Assembly: GCF_001598215.1 (NCBI RefSeq)
Contig: NZ_BCXJ01000001.1
Coordinates: 1,054,001 to 1,118,000 of the forward strand
Source of the DNA: Shouchella clausii
GTDB taxonomy: Bacteria > Bacillota > Bacilli > Bacillales > Bacillaceae_D
Reading direction: 5' to 3'
DNA length: 64,000 nucleotides
Shown here piece after piece: positions 24,799-33,198 of the stretch (position 1 is the stretch's first letter; the number at the start of each line of letters is the position of its first letter). The translations under genes were made by a program, and so were the position numbers. The notes beneath the pieces are model-generated. The model searched no databases, was not told the DNA's origin, and saw only the letters and a program-made list of their open reading frames with translations.

Positions 24799-25886
24799 AA
24801 ATCGCGTTTGTGCTCTATTCGTTTGCAGCGGGTGGGGTTGAGCGGATGACGCTTCATTTAGCAGAGGCGTTTTTACAAAAAGGCAAGCAAGTCGATTTGT
24901 TTGTTATACATCCTGAAGGCGAATACAAACAAGCCGTTCCAAAAGGCGTCAACCTTTTCACGTTTGGCAAAAGAACGGCAAAGGAGGCTTTGCCAGGGAT
25001 GATTTCTTATTTGCGCCGGGAGCAGCCAGACGTGGTTTGTTCCGCAAAAGACTACTTAAATGTACTTGTGATTGCCGCTAAGAAGCTGAGCTTTTCGAAA
25101 GCGCAGTTAATCGTCTCATGCCGTGTCCATTTGAGCGAGCAAGCAAGGAAACAGCCAGCCCAGTTTAGCCGCATTAAAACAGCAGTCCGTTACAGCTATC
25201 GCTTTGCCGATGATGTCGTTGGCGTCTCCAAAGGCGTAGCTGAAGACATAAAGGCGATTGCCCAATTGCCTGATGAAAAGGTTCATGTCATCTATAACCC
25301 GGTTGTGACGAAAACGTTAGAGGAAAAGATGGTACAGCCTGTTAGCCACCGCTTCTTTGAAGAAAGGAATGCCAAAGTCATTGTCACAGTTGGCCGCTTG
25401 CATGTGCAAAAAGACTATCCTACCCTATTGCGGGCATTTGCGAATCTACAACAAAACGAGTTGCCCGAAGCAAGGCTGCTGTTTATAGGCGATGGGGAAG
25501 AAAAAGAATCGTTGCAAAAGCTCGCCGCAGAATTAGAAGTTGGCCAAGCTATTGATTTTGCTGGTTTCCAACCGAACCCTTACGCCTATATGAAAAAAGC
25601 GCATTTATTTGCCCTTTCTTCTGCATGGGAAGGGTTTGGAAATGTCATTGTGGAAGCACTTGCGACTGGGACTCCTGTCGTAGCGACAGACTGTCCAAGT
25701 GGCCCAAGGGAAATTTTAGCGGACGGAGAATATGGCCAATTGGTTCCAGTGGGCGATACGGTGGCATTGGCACAGGCAATGAAAGAAGCTTTGCTTAGCC
25801 ACCATGACGAAGTGGAATTAATAAACCGTGCTCGTGAATTTACAGTAGAAGCTTGTGCTGCCGCCTATGAAACATTGTTTCGTTAG
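24795..25886 (+). CDS. family 4 glycosyltransferase (TuaC-like)
   Basis: A 363-residue GT-B glycosyltransferase. The N-terminal acceptor domain has the glycine-rich AGGVERMTLHLAEAF, and the C-terminal donor domain has VGRLHVQKDYPTLLRAF and the EGFGNVIVEALATGTPVV E-x7-E signature. GTG start overlaps the previous stop. The place in the cluster fits TuaC. Substrates are not known from sequence. Confidence 0.92.
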   Translation: MKIAFVLYSFAAGGVERMTLHLAEAFLQKGKQVDLFVIHPEGEYKQAVPKGVNLFTFGKRTAKEALPGMISYLRREQPDVVCSAKDYLNVLVIAAKKLSFSKAQLIVSCRVHLSEQARKQPAQFSRIKTAVRYSYRFADDVVGVSKGVAEDIKAIAQLPDEKVHVIYNPVVTKTLEEKMVQPVSHRFFEERNAKVIVTVGRLHVQKDYPTLLRAFANLQQNELPEARLLFIGDGEEKESLQKLAAELEVGQAIDFAGFQPNPYAYMKKAHLFALSSAWEGFGNVIVEALATGTPVVATDCPSGPREILADGEYGQLVPVGDTVALAQAMKEALLSHHDEVELINRAREFTVEACAAAYETLFR

Positions 25887-25937
25887 TAGGGGAATGTGGC
25901 TACCCTTCTAGATATAGGCGATTATCACCATTTTAAT

Positions 25938-25981
25938 AAAAAGAAAGAGGGGCTTCCTTTATGGGGCCCCTCTTTCTTTTA
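25938..25981. terminator. bidirectional terminator
   Basis: A stem of about 15 bp (AAAAGAAAGAGGGGC/GCCCCTCTTTCTTTT) with a 12-base loop, T-rich on both sides. It separates the first three polysaccharide genes from the convergent lipoprotein gene and overlaps the latter's stop codon. Confidence 0.85.
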
Positions 25982-26326
25982 TGGAAACGTAAGTGCGGCG
26001 ATTTTAAAGACGCCACTATCTTCTGCTTCTGCCCAGTCAGCAACGTAAAGCAACTCGCCTTCCGTATCGTAACGGTAAATCCGGTTTTCGGCCAGCATAT
26101 AGCGTGTGTGTTCATGTTCAGCCAGTAGTGTCTGAAGCTTTGTATAAGCGTCTTCCTCGATGGCGGCTTGTTGGGCGAGCAACGATTGGAATTGCTGCTC
26201 GGATAGTTCAGACGCATTGTTGCGCAAATAGCTGTCTCCTTCAAGGGCGCTGCGGATGACGAGCGTTTTCTCCCCACACCCCCCTAGGAAAAGCAGCAAC
26301 ATAACTGCAAAAGTCAGCTTTTTCAT
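25979..26326 (-). CDS. small lipoprotein of unknown function
   Basis: A 115-residue lipoprotein: MKKLTFAVMLLLFLGGCGEK has a typical signal and lipobox (LGGC). The mature part is mostly helical and Gln/Glu-rich (ELSEQQFQSLLAQQAAIEED), ending in a short beta-like segment. No family recognised. Start at ATG 26326 with AAGGAG 12 bases upstream; the frame extends further but without a signal peptide at its start. It is the only gene on the opposite strand inside the wall-polymer cluster. Confidence 0.75.
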   Translation of the reverse strand: MKKLTFAVMLLLFLGGCGEKTLVIRSALEGDSYLRNNASELSEQQFQSLLAQQAAIEEDAYTKLQTLLAEHEHTRYMLAENRIYRYDTEGELLYVADWAEAEDSGVFKIAALTFP

Positions 26327-26594
26327 GATGACATTCAGCTCCTTGCTCCATTGTGCCCTAAGTATAGCGTGGTTAGACGCAGAAGTGTAGCTGGCAGAAA
26401 ACGGATTGTAAAGGCGAAAAAAGGACATGCTAACAAGAGTTATCCTCTGTCAGAAGTGGGTTTACCGATTTTAAGGCTGGCCAAATTTTTTACAAAGGGC
26501 CAGAAACTTTAACCAATTCTTTACACCGCCTTTATAAATGCTCTTTGTTTGCGTGATACGATGGCGACAGTTCACGTTGAAAGGATCTTCATGT

Positions 26595-27989
26595 ATGCAA
26601 TCTTACCGATTTCCGTATGTCATTTCTGCGCATGTGCCTGCTTTTGCTTTTGCAGTGGTAGGTGTTTATGCAGCGCTGGCTCCAGTAGCCGTCTCCCACG
26701 TGTTCCAGCATGTTTTGTTTGTTCCCAGCTCAGTGTTATTGACTGGGTTAGCGATTTTTCTATTAGGACTAGCCTGGTTTTTGCGTGGTGAAGGAGTCTA
26801 CGTAAGGCAATTACAGCCAGTCGCGATTAGCATGCTTGCCGCTGTCGTTATTCCAGCACTTTTAGCGACTATCGCTGCCGGGTATGCTTTAACGGTTTTC
26901 CAATCAACCGAGTATACTGCCTACATACAGCAGGCGTTGCCGCGCCGGTTAATGAACCTCGGTTTATTTGCTTCTTTAACCATTCTGATTTTGCTGTTTT
27001 TAAAACAGGACCCTTTGCGGATGACCCGTTCTCTGCTTATTGGCTATTTGACGGGCGCAAGCATTCTTGTCGTAGGGGGGCTCTGGCAATTTCTCCATTT
27101 TTCGATCGGATATCCGATGCCGGGGTTCGAAACGCGTGCGTTTGTGCATAGTGTTAGTCAAGATGTGCTCATAAATTTTCGACTAACTTCCTTTACTGAC
27201 GAGCCAAGTTTTCTCGTTCCATTTTTAATTGATGGCCTGATTATTGGCGTGCTGCTTTTCACGAGAAAAAGCTACGCGTTGTATGGCATTTCTGCCGTGC
27301 TGGTCTTGTTGCTTTCTTTTTCCGTCAGTGGTTACGCCAATTTGGCGCTTGTTGGGGCGGCCGCCGTTGTGTTGCTGTTTTCTCGGGGATGGATATCGAA
27401 ACGAGTCGGCCTTTATGCCGCCTTAGCGTTGCTCCTAATTGCTGTTTTAGCAACGCTGGCTTTTCCGCAAGTCGTAATGGGTTTATTTATGCCGATTATC
27501 GGCCGTTTAGACAGCCTGTTTGATGTGATGCATCATAGCCGTTTGTATATGCTCGTGTTCCCATTTGTGTGGCTGTTTGATTATTCTTTCGTCAACGCTT
27601 TGTTTGGATACGGGCCAGGAGGATATGACTTTTTGGCACGGACGAAATTTTTAAGCCACCAAGGCGCTGTTAGCGGCACGTCAAACAATGTGTTTGTCGA
27701 TTTGCTATTTGAACATGGGATGATTGGCGGCATGACTTTTGCTGTCGTCTTTCTAGCTGTGTTTGTCTATTTGTGGAAAAAGCGAAGTGGCCATTTTTAC
27801 TATTCGGTTGCCTTGGTGTTGTGGCTCCATTTAGGAGTGACCTCCTTGTACCGGTCTGATTTTGTCTCACCGCGTTTTTGGATTCTAGTTGCCATTACTG
27901 CTGGTTTAGCCGAGATGGCGAGGAGAGGCTTGTTTTTTCAAGCACATCAGGATGACCATACATCAGAAAAGAAGGTGGAAACGTTATGA
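26595..27989 (+). CDS. O-antigen polymerase/ligase-like membrane protein (TuaE-like)
   Basis: A 464-residue protein with about 12 membrane segments and one larger extracytoplasmic loop (around residues 290-370, ending GYGPGGYDFLARTKFLSH), the pattern of Wzy polymerases and O-antigen ligases. In this position it corresponds to TuaE, the presumed teichuronic acid polymerase. AAAGGA lies nine bases before ATG 26595. It overlaps the UDP-glucose dehydrogenase gene by four bases. Confidence 0.8.
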   Translation: MQSYRFPYVISAHVPAFAFAVVGVYAALAPVAVSHVFQHVLFVPSSVLLTGLAIFLLGLAWFLRGEGVYVRQLQPVAISMLAAVVIPALLATIAAGYALTVFQSTEYTAYIQQALPRRLMNLGLFASLTILILLFLKQDPLRMTRSLLIGYLTGASILVVGGLWQFLHFSIGYPMPGFETRAFVHSVSQDVLINFRLTSFTDEPSFLVPFLIDGLIIGVLLFTRKSYALYGISAVLVLLLSFSVSGYANLALVGAAAVVLLFSRGWISKRVGLYAALALLLIAVLATLAFPQVVMGLFMPIIGRLDSLFDVMHHSRLYMLVFPFVWLFDYSFVNALFGYGPGGYDFLARTKFLSHQGAVSGTSNNVFVDLLFEHGMIGGMTFAVVFLAVFVYLWKKRSGHFYYSVALVLWLHLGVTSLYRSDFVSPRFWILVAITAGLAEMARRGLFFQAHQDDHTSEKKVETL

Positions 27990-29356
27990 AGCTCTGTGTG
28001 ATCGGAACGGGATATGTCGGGCTTGTATCGGGTGTCTGCTATAGCCACATTGGCCATGAAGTTGTTTGTGTTGACCGAGATCTAGAAAAGATCAAGCGTC
28101 TTAGCCAAGGGGAAGTGCCGATTTTTGAACCGGGCCTTGAAGATATGCTAGCAAGCAACATGGCGGCAGGACGGCTATCGTTTACGACCCGTTTGTCCGA
28201 AGGGCTGGCCGGGGCAGATGCGGCGATTATAGCCGTTGGTACGCCAGCTCGGGCAGATGGATCGGCAAATTTGGATTATGTGGAAGCAGTCGCCAAGGAA
28301 ATTGGCTCATGTATAAAAGCGGGGCTTGTCGTCATTACGAAAAGCACCGTTCCAGTCGGAACAAATCGGAAAGTGAAGAGCTGGATTGCTGAAACATGCG
28401 GGCACGAAGATTTCGAAGTTGCCTCCTGCCCAGAGTTTTTGCGAGAAGGCACTGCCATAGCCGACACGCTTGAAATGGAAAGAGCTGTCATTGGCGTAGA
28501 AAGCGTCAAAGCGGAGCGGCTCCTCCGAGATTTGCACAAACCGTTTCAGACAACGATTGTCGCATGCAATCTTGAAACGGCAGAAATGGCTAAGTACGCA
28601 GCCAATGCGTTTTTAGCAACAAAAATTAGCTTTATTAATGAAGTCGCCAACGTCTGTGAACAAGTTGGAGCCGATGTCACTTCTCTTGCCGAAGCGATTG
28701 GTTTGGATCGCCGGATTGGACGCCACTTTTTAAAAGCTGGCATTGGTTACGGTGGTTCTTGTTTCCCGAAAGACACGCAAGCGTTTATCCGTGTCGCCCA
28801 ACAAGCAGGCTACGACCTGCAAATTGTGCCTGCAGTAGAACGAGTCAATGCTGCCCAGCGCTTAACGGTTGTCAATAAACTGAAAACAGCACTCGGTGAT
28901 AATTTGGCGGGCAAACGGATTGCAATCCTAGGGCTAGCGTTTAAGCCAAATACAGACGACATGCGGGCTGCTCCCGCCCTTGATGTGTATCCAGCGCTAG
29001 AACGTGAACAGGCAAATATGGTTGCTTTTGATCCGATTGCCACCGAGCAAGCAAAAGCAGCGTTGCCTGGCATTCAACTAGCAAACACATGGCAACAAGC
29101 AGTCAGAGATGCTGATGCTGTTCTGCTACTGACGGATTGGGAGACATTTAAGGACATTTCCTTGCCAGAGTTGAAAAAGTTGACGAAGCAACCGATCGTC
29201 ATTGACGGCCGCAACATGTTCGACCCTAAAGAAATGGAAATGCACGGTTTTTATTACGATTCGGTCGGCAGGCCGGTCGTTGATGGGCGGCTTGAACGCA
29301 TCCGTGAATGGGAAGATCTTGTGTTGGGGATTTATGACCGCTTCGCCAATGGATAA
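27986..29356 (+). CDS. tuaD: UDP-glucose 6-dehydrogenase
   Basis: A 456-residue UDP-glucose dehydrogenase making UDP-glucuronate with two NAD. The Rossmann motif GTGYVGLVSGVCYS opens the protein, KSTVPVGTNRKV and CPEFLREGTAI follow, and the catalytic Cys is in GGSCFPKDTQAF. Glucuronate is a constituent of teichuronic acid, which ties the cluster to that polymer or a related acidic wall glycan, often important in alkaliphiles. Gene symbol follows the B. subtilis counterpart; other UDP-sugar dehydrogenase names are possible. Confidence 0.93.
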   Translation: MKLCVIGTGYVGLVSGVCYSHIGHEVVCVDRDLEKIKRLSQGEVPIFEPGLEDMLASNMAAGRLSFTTRLSEGLAGADAAIIAVGTPARADGSANLDYVEAVAKEIGSCIKAGLVVITKSTVPVGTNRKVKSWIAETCGHEDFEVASCPEFLREGTAIADTLEMERAVIGVESVKAERLLRDLHKPFQTTIVACNLETAEMAKYAANAFLATKISFINEVANVCEQVGADVTSLAEAIGLDRRIGRHFLKAGIGYGGSCFPKDTQAFIRVAQQAGYDLQIVPAVERVNAAQRLTVVNKLKTALGDNLAGKRIAILGLAFKPNTDDMRAAPALDVYPALEREQANMVAFDPIATEQAKAALPGIQLANTWQQAVRDADAVLLLTDWETFKDISLPELKKLTKQPIVIDGRNMFDPKEMEMHGFYYDSVGRPVVDGRLERIREWEDLVLGIYDRFANG

Positions 29357-29365
29357 ATGTTGAAC

Positions 29366-29404
29366 CTGAATGATGTTGCTGACTTTGTCGGCAACATCAT
29401 TCAG
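29366..29404. repeat. perfect 14-bp inverted repeat after tuaD
   Basis: CTGAATGATGTTGC and GCAACATCATTCAG are separated by 11 bases. It forms a strong hairpin but no T-run follows, so it may act as an mRNA-stabilising or attenuating element rather than a plain terminator. Confidence 0.75.
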
Positions 29405-29460
29405 ATTGTCTATTATCTGGAGCACGAATCTTTGTTTTAGGACAAGCAAAGGAGGAGAAC

Positions 29461-29868
29461 ATGCTAAAAAATTCCCTAGTTGCCTGTGGCATTTTGCTGT
29501 TTTTAAGTGGTTTCTTTTTTTTAGATGAGGGAGAAGCCAATCCATATAAAGAAGAAACCGCGACCATTGACCAGAAGGCTTTCATGGAATTAAAGCTTGC
29601 TCATGAAGCGGCAAAATATGTACTCGAGAATAACGAGCAGCAATGGTACAGCCATCATTTTACAAGAACACTTTCGGAAGAAGAACAAGCTGCTTTTCTT
29701 GCCATTTCGTTAGAAAAAGAGGCCGAAGTTGCAGAAGAAGGCGAAGAACAGGTGGCCCTTGCTTATAATGGCACGGTCGTCTCGTATGAAAAAGTGGACA
29801 ACGTTTGGAAAATAGCGCAAGTGGAGGAGGCGCATAGGCAGTGGAACAACAACCACTTGTATCAATAA
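29461..29868 (+). CDS. uncharacterised exported protein in polysaccharide cluster
   Basis: A 135-residue protein with a signal-peptide-like N-terminus (LVACGILLFLSGFFFLDEGEA) and an acidic, mostly helical exterior domain rich in Glu (SEEEQAAFLAISLEKEAEVA). No family recognised. AAAGGAGGAG precedes the ATG. Its end overlaps the next glycosyltransferase gene by 28 bp in another frame. It sits where TuaF is in B. subtilis but is shorter and I see no clear resemblance. Confidence 0.72.
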   Translation: MLKNSLVACGILLFLSGFFFLDEGEANPYKEETATIDQKAFMELKLAHEAAKYVLENNEQQWYSHHFTRTLSEEEQAAFLAISLEKEAEVAEEGEEQVALAYNGTVVSYEKVDNVWKIAQVEEAHRQWNNNHLYQ

Positions 29869-30593
29869 TTACTCCTGTTTATAATTGCGAGACCTTTTTA
29901 CATGAGACGATTGAATCGGTGTTAGCGCAAACATATGCCAATTGGGAGCTATGGCTGATCAATGATGCTTCTAGCGATGGCAGCAAGCACATTGCTGCCC
30001 AATTTGCCGAAGCAGACAGCCGAATCAAGCTCGTTGATTTAGAAAAAAACAGCGGAGCAGCAGTGGCGCGTAACAATGGCCTAGAAAGGGCAGAAGGCAA
30101 GTATGTTGCTTTTTTGGATGGCGATGACCTGTGGCGGCCTCAGAAATTAGAGAGGCAAGTCCGTTTTATGGAGGAGACTGGTCATTTGTTTTCGTTTACG
30201 AGTTACCGGATTATGAGAGAGGATGGTACGGAGCGAAGCAAAGTGGTTGAAGCGCCATCTGTCGTCACGTACGAGCAGTTGCTATCCAACACGATTATTG
30301 GGTGTTTGACTGTCATGTTAAATCAAGATGCATTAGGACCGCTGCAAATGCCTACAATAAGGACGAGACAGGATTTCATGCTGTGGCTTTCAATATTGAA
30401 GAAAGGCTACTCCGCTTACGGAATAAAGGAGGAGCTGGCGGTATACCGCAAAGTCGGCAACTCGATATCAAGCAACAAATGGCAAGCGGCGAAACGGAAT
30501 TGGGAAATTTACCGAAAACATGAGGAACTGCCCTGGCTGAAAGCGTGCCGTGTTTTTGTCGGTTACGCGTGGAATGGGATGAAGAAATTGTAA
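29841..30593 (+). CDS. tuaG: family 2 glycosyltransferase (TuaG-like)
   Basis: A 250-residue GT-A glycosyltransferase strongly reminiscent of TuaG: VSIITPVYNCETFLHETIES, LAQTYANWELWLINDASSDG, and the DxD region FLDGDDLWRPQKL. GTG start; GGAGGAGG lies ten bases upstream, inside the preceding gene. It should add a sugar to the lipid-linked wall polymer. Donor sugar unknown. Confidence 0.88.
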   Translation: MEQQPLVSIITPVYNCETFLHETIESVLAQTYANWELWLINDASSDGSKHIAAQFAEADSRIKLVDLEKNSGAAVARNNGLERAEGKYVAFLDGDDLWRPQKLERQVRFMEETGHLFSFTSYRIMREDGTERSKVVEAPSVVTYEQLLSNTIIGCLTVMLNQDALGPLQMPTIRTRQDFMLWLSILKKGYSAYGIKEELAVYRKVGNSISSNKWQAAKRNWEIYRKHEELPWLKACRVFVGYAWNGMKKL

Positions 30594-30655
30594 GGAATTT
30601 AAAGCGTTTTAAGGGTTCATGAAGAACATGTAAATTGTCCCTTTTATTCGATGGA

Positions 30656-30703
30656 TTTTGCTATTCTTGCTTAAGTAGCAACTTGATAAAAAGAATAGCA
30701 AAA
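30656..30703. repeat. inverted repeat in the tagO leader
   Basis: TTTTGCTATTCTT (30656-30668) and AAGAATAGCAAAA (30691-30703) are perfect complements 22 bp apart. The right arm ends 15 bp before the tagO start and just before its ribosome-binding site. It could be an operator or RNA hairpin affecting tagO. Confidence 0.7.
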
Positions 30704-30718
30704 GCGAGGGTGGCAAAC

Positions 30719-31813
30719 ATGGAAGCTTACATACTTGCAATCATTAGCAGCTTTGCGGCAGCCATCGCGGTCACACCCCTTGTGATCAAATGGGCACATC
30801 GCTTTGGCTTTGTCGATCAGCCAAACAAGCGAAAAGTACATCAAAAACCAATGCCTCGGATAGGCGGTTTAACATTTATTTTTGGGACAGGAATCGGATT
30901 GTTGGCAGTGGCAGACCAGTTGGCGGCTGATTGGCAAACAACAGTCGCGATTTTGGCAGGCGCCTTACCAATCATAGCCATTGGCTTACTTGATGATAAG
31001 TTTGCGCTCCGAGCAAGGACGAAGTTGTTGTTTCAACTTCTCTCCGCCTCGATCGTTGTCATTGGCTCAGGAGTGTCGATTGACTTTATTTCAATCCCGT
31101 TTGGAGAGCGGATTGACTTAGGCATTTTAAGCAGCATTGTAACAGTGATATGGCTGATCGCGATGATGAATGCCATTAATTTAATTGATGGCTTGGACGG
31201 GCTTGCCGCAGGCGTCGCCGTCATCGCGCTAAGCACAATGCTAGTCATTGCGGCAGGAAACCCAGCAGCTTATGGGCTTGTCTTCGCCTTTGGTTTCCCT
31301 TTAATTGGGAGTATTGGCGGTTTTTTGATATTTAACTTTCATCCAGCGAAGCTCTTCATGGGCGATACAGGCTCGCTGTTTCTCGGGTACATGATCGGGA
31401 TTTTATCAACAATGGGCTTTTTCAAAAGTGTAACGATTGTCAGCATCGTGGTGCCTCTGTTCATACTCGGCGTACCTATTCTTGATACCGTGTTTGCGAT
31501 TATCCGCCGCAAACTGAACCGACAAAAAATTGGTTCGCCGGATAAAGGCCATCTTCACCACTGCTTATTAAACAGAGGGTACGGCCACCGGCAGGCGGTG
31601 TTGACGATTTATGGCGTTAGCCTCCTGTTCGCGGCATGTGCGATTCTTTTGTCCATGTCGAGCTTATGGTTCTCACTGCTCGTGTTGATCGTTGTCGCTT
31701 TGCTGATCCAACTATGTGCAGAGTGTATAGGCTTAATTGGCGAAAAACGAAAACCGCTTTTAAATACGATCAGAAAATGGGCAGGCGCAGGAGCGCCATT
31801 AAGAAGCAAATAA
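30719..31813 (+). CDS. tagO: undecaprenyl-phosphate GlcNAc-1-phosphate transferase (TagO/WecA type)
   Basis: A 364-residue MraY/WecA-family membrane enzyme with about 11 helices. Conserved blocks: NLIDGLDGLAAGV (catalytic Asp region), FMGDTGSLFLGY and the histidine-rich loop GHLHHCLLNRGYGHRQAVL. It transfers GlcNAc-1-P to undecaprenyl phosphate, the first step of wall teichoic/teichuronic-type polymers. ATG 30719 follows GAGGGTGG; the frame reads further upstream without a site. Its presence at the end of the cluster supplies the initiating transferase. Confidence 0.9.
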   Translation: MEAYILAIISSFAAAIAVTPLVIKWAHRFGFVDQPNKRKVHQKPMPRIGGLTFIFGTGIGLLAVADQLAADWQTTVAILAGALPIIAIGLLDDKFALRARTKLLFQLLSASIVVIGSGVSIDFISIPFGERIDLGILSSIVTVIWLIAMMNAINLIDGLDGLAAGVAVIALSTMLVIAAGNPAAYGLVFAFGFPLIGSIGGFLIFNFHPAKLFMGDTGSLFLGYMIGILSTMGFFKSVTIVSIVVPLFILGVPILDTVFAIIRRKLNRQKIGSPDKGHLHHCLLNRGYGHRQAVLTIYGVSLLFAACAILLSMSSLWFSLLVLIVVALLIQLCAECIGLIGEKRKPLLNTIRKWAGAGAPLRSK

Positions 31814-31869
31814 CAAAGCTCTGGTGCATTCCGCTTGCACCGGGGCTTTGCCGTTTTCAAGCGGAATGC
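31814..31869 (+). terminator. two mutually exclusive hairpins after tagO
   Basis: Hairpin A pairs CAAAGC..GGTGC (from 31814) with GCACC..GCTTTG (to 31850). Hairpin B pairs GCATTCCGCTTG (31826-31837) with CAAGCGGAATGC (31858-31869). They share bases, so only one can form. The tail is weakly T-rich. At minimum it is a terminator-like end for tagO. Confidence 0.6.
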
Positions 31870-31927
31870 TGGCATATCGTGGCACAGATCAGGTACGATT
31901 AGGAAAAAACGCCTTGGAGGAGATAGC

Positions 31928-32893
31928 ATGACAACGATCAATTGGGCGATACTTGGCCCAGGAGCAATCGCCAGCGATTTTGCCCAAGCACTAAACAACA
32001 TCAACGGAACAATTTATGCAGTCGGTTCAAGGTCGATTGAAAAAGCGCAGGCGTTTGCAAGCAAATTTGGTGTCAAGCATGCGTTTGGAAGCTATGACTC
32101 CATGCTTCACGATGAAAACATCGACGCCGTTTATATTGCAACGCCCCATTCCAACCACTATGAATACATTAAAAAAAGTTTACAAAATGGAAAACATGTT
32201 TTATGCGAAAAGGCCATCACGGTAAACGGCCAACAGCTTGAAGAATTAATGGGTCTTGCAAAAGAAAAACAACTTGTGCTGATGGAAGCAATGACCCTTT
32301 TTCACATGCCGCTCTATGCCAAGTTGCAACAGTTGATTCATTCAAATGCGTTAGGGCCAGTCAAAATGATCAACGTCACATTTGGCAGTTTAAAGGAAGC
32401 GAACCCGCAAAATCGTTTTTTCAATAAAGAACTTGCCGGCGGGGCGATTTTAGACATTGGCACCTACGCGTTATCGTTTGCGCGCTTTTTTTTAGAAAGC
32501 CAGCCACATGAAGTGTTGACGACGGTCAAGCCGTTTGAAACAGGCGTTGATGAACAGTCGGGAATTGTCCTTAAAAACAAACAAGAACAGCTGGCGACGA
32601 TTGCACTAGCAATGCGCTCGAAAATGCCAAAACGAGGCATTGTCGCCTGTGAAGGGGGCTACATAACCGTCGATGACTTCCCACGGGCCCAAGCAGCGCT
32701 GCTCACTTATCCTGATGGCTCAACCGAGGAAGTCACAGCAGGCGATACAGAACATGCCCTCCAATACGAAATACAAGCGATGGAAGCAGCAATAGCCGGC
32801 CAAGGAGACACACATATAGCGCTTTCCCGCGATGTAATGGAGCTAATGGATACCGTTCGCCGCCAATGGGGCATTACGTATCCATTTGAGTAA
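31928..32893 (+). CDS. Gfo/Idh/MocA-family oxidoreductase
   Basis: A 321-residue NAD(P)-dependent sugar-type dehydrogenase. The Rossmann motif is GPGAIASDFAQAL, the family's E-K-x motif is CEKAITVN, and the C-terminal substrate domain has GGAILDIGTYALSFARFF. Substrate unknown. TTGGAGGAG precedes ATG 31928. It stands between the tagO hairpins and a stress gene. Confidence 0.9.
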   Translation: MTTINWAILGPGAIASDFAQALNNINGTIYAVGSRSIEKAQAFASKFGVKHAFGSYDSMLHDENIDAVYIATPHSNHYEYIKKSLQNGKHVLCEKAITVNGQQLEELMGLAKEKQLVLMEAMTLFHMPLYAKLQQLIHSNALGPVKMINVTFGSLKEANPQNRFFNKELAGGAILDIGTYALSFARFFLESQPHEVLTTVKPFETGVDEQSGIVLKNKQEQLATIALAMRSKMPKRGIVACEGGYITVDDFPRAQAALLTYPDGSTEEVTAGDTEHALQYEIQAMEAAIAGQGDTHIALSRDVMELMDTVRRQWGITYPFE

Positions 32894-32907
32894 CGGCAGA
32901 AAAAGAA

Positions 32908-32933
32908 GTTTAACATGGACCGATAGCGTCTAT
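32908..32933 (+). promoter_or_regulatory. sigma-B-like promoter of csbD
   Basis: GTTTAA (32908-32913), 14-bp spacer, GTCTAT (32928-32933). The -35 is the exact sigma-B consensus and the -10 matches GGGTAT at four of six positions; CsbD genes are sigma-B controlled in B. subtilis. Confidence 0.7.
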
Positions 32934-32968
32934 TTAGATAAATACACATCTAAAAGGAGGCGTTATCG

Positions 32969-33148
32969 ATGGCAAACGGAACAACCGACAAAATGAAAAG
33001 CGCAGCAAACAAAGCAAAAGGAGCAACCAAAGAAGCTGCCGGAAAAGCGGCAGACAATAAAAAAATGCAAGCAGACGGCAAGAAAGACAAACTAAAAGGC
33101 AAAGCCCAAGAGATGGAGGGCGACGTTAAGGAGAGGATGAAGGAGTAA
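32969..33148 (+). CDS. csbD: CsbD-family general stress protein
   Basis: A 59-residue Lys/Ala-rich hydrophilic protein of the CsbD type: MANGTTDKMKSAANKAKGA, TKEAAGKAADNKK, then KDKLKGKAQEMEGDVKER. Family members are small, abundant, helical stress proteins of unknown mechanism. AAAAGGAGG lies upstream of the ATG. A sigma-B-like promoter is in front and a terminator right behind, so it is monocistronic. Confidence 0.88.
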   Translation: MANGTTDKMKSAANKAKGATKEAAGKAADNKKMQADGKKDKLKGKAQEMEGDVKERMKE

Positions 33149-33180
33149 AAAAAACGGCCCGAGATCGGGTCGTTTTTTTA
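33149..33180 (+). terminator. terminator of csbD
   Basis: AAAACGGCCCGA/TCGGGTCGTTTT stem with a two-base loop and one mismatch, followed by a T-run. Confidence 0.9.
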
Positions 33181-33198
33181 CAGTACTCTCCAATTTTA

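Noticed and set aside
29366-29404. Simple Rho-independent terminator after tuaD
   Set aside because: The stem is perfect but no T-run follows on either strand; reported as an inverted repeat instead.
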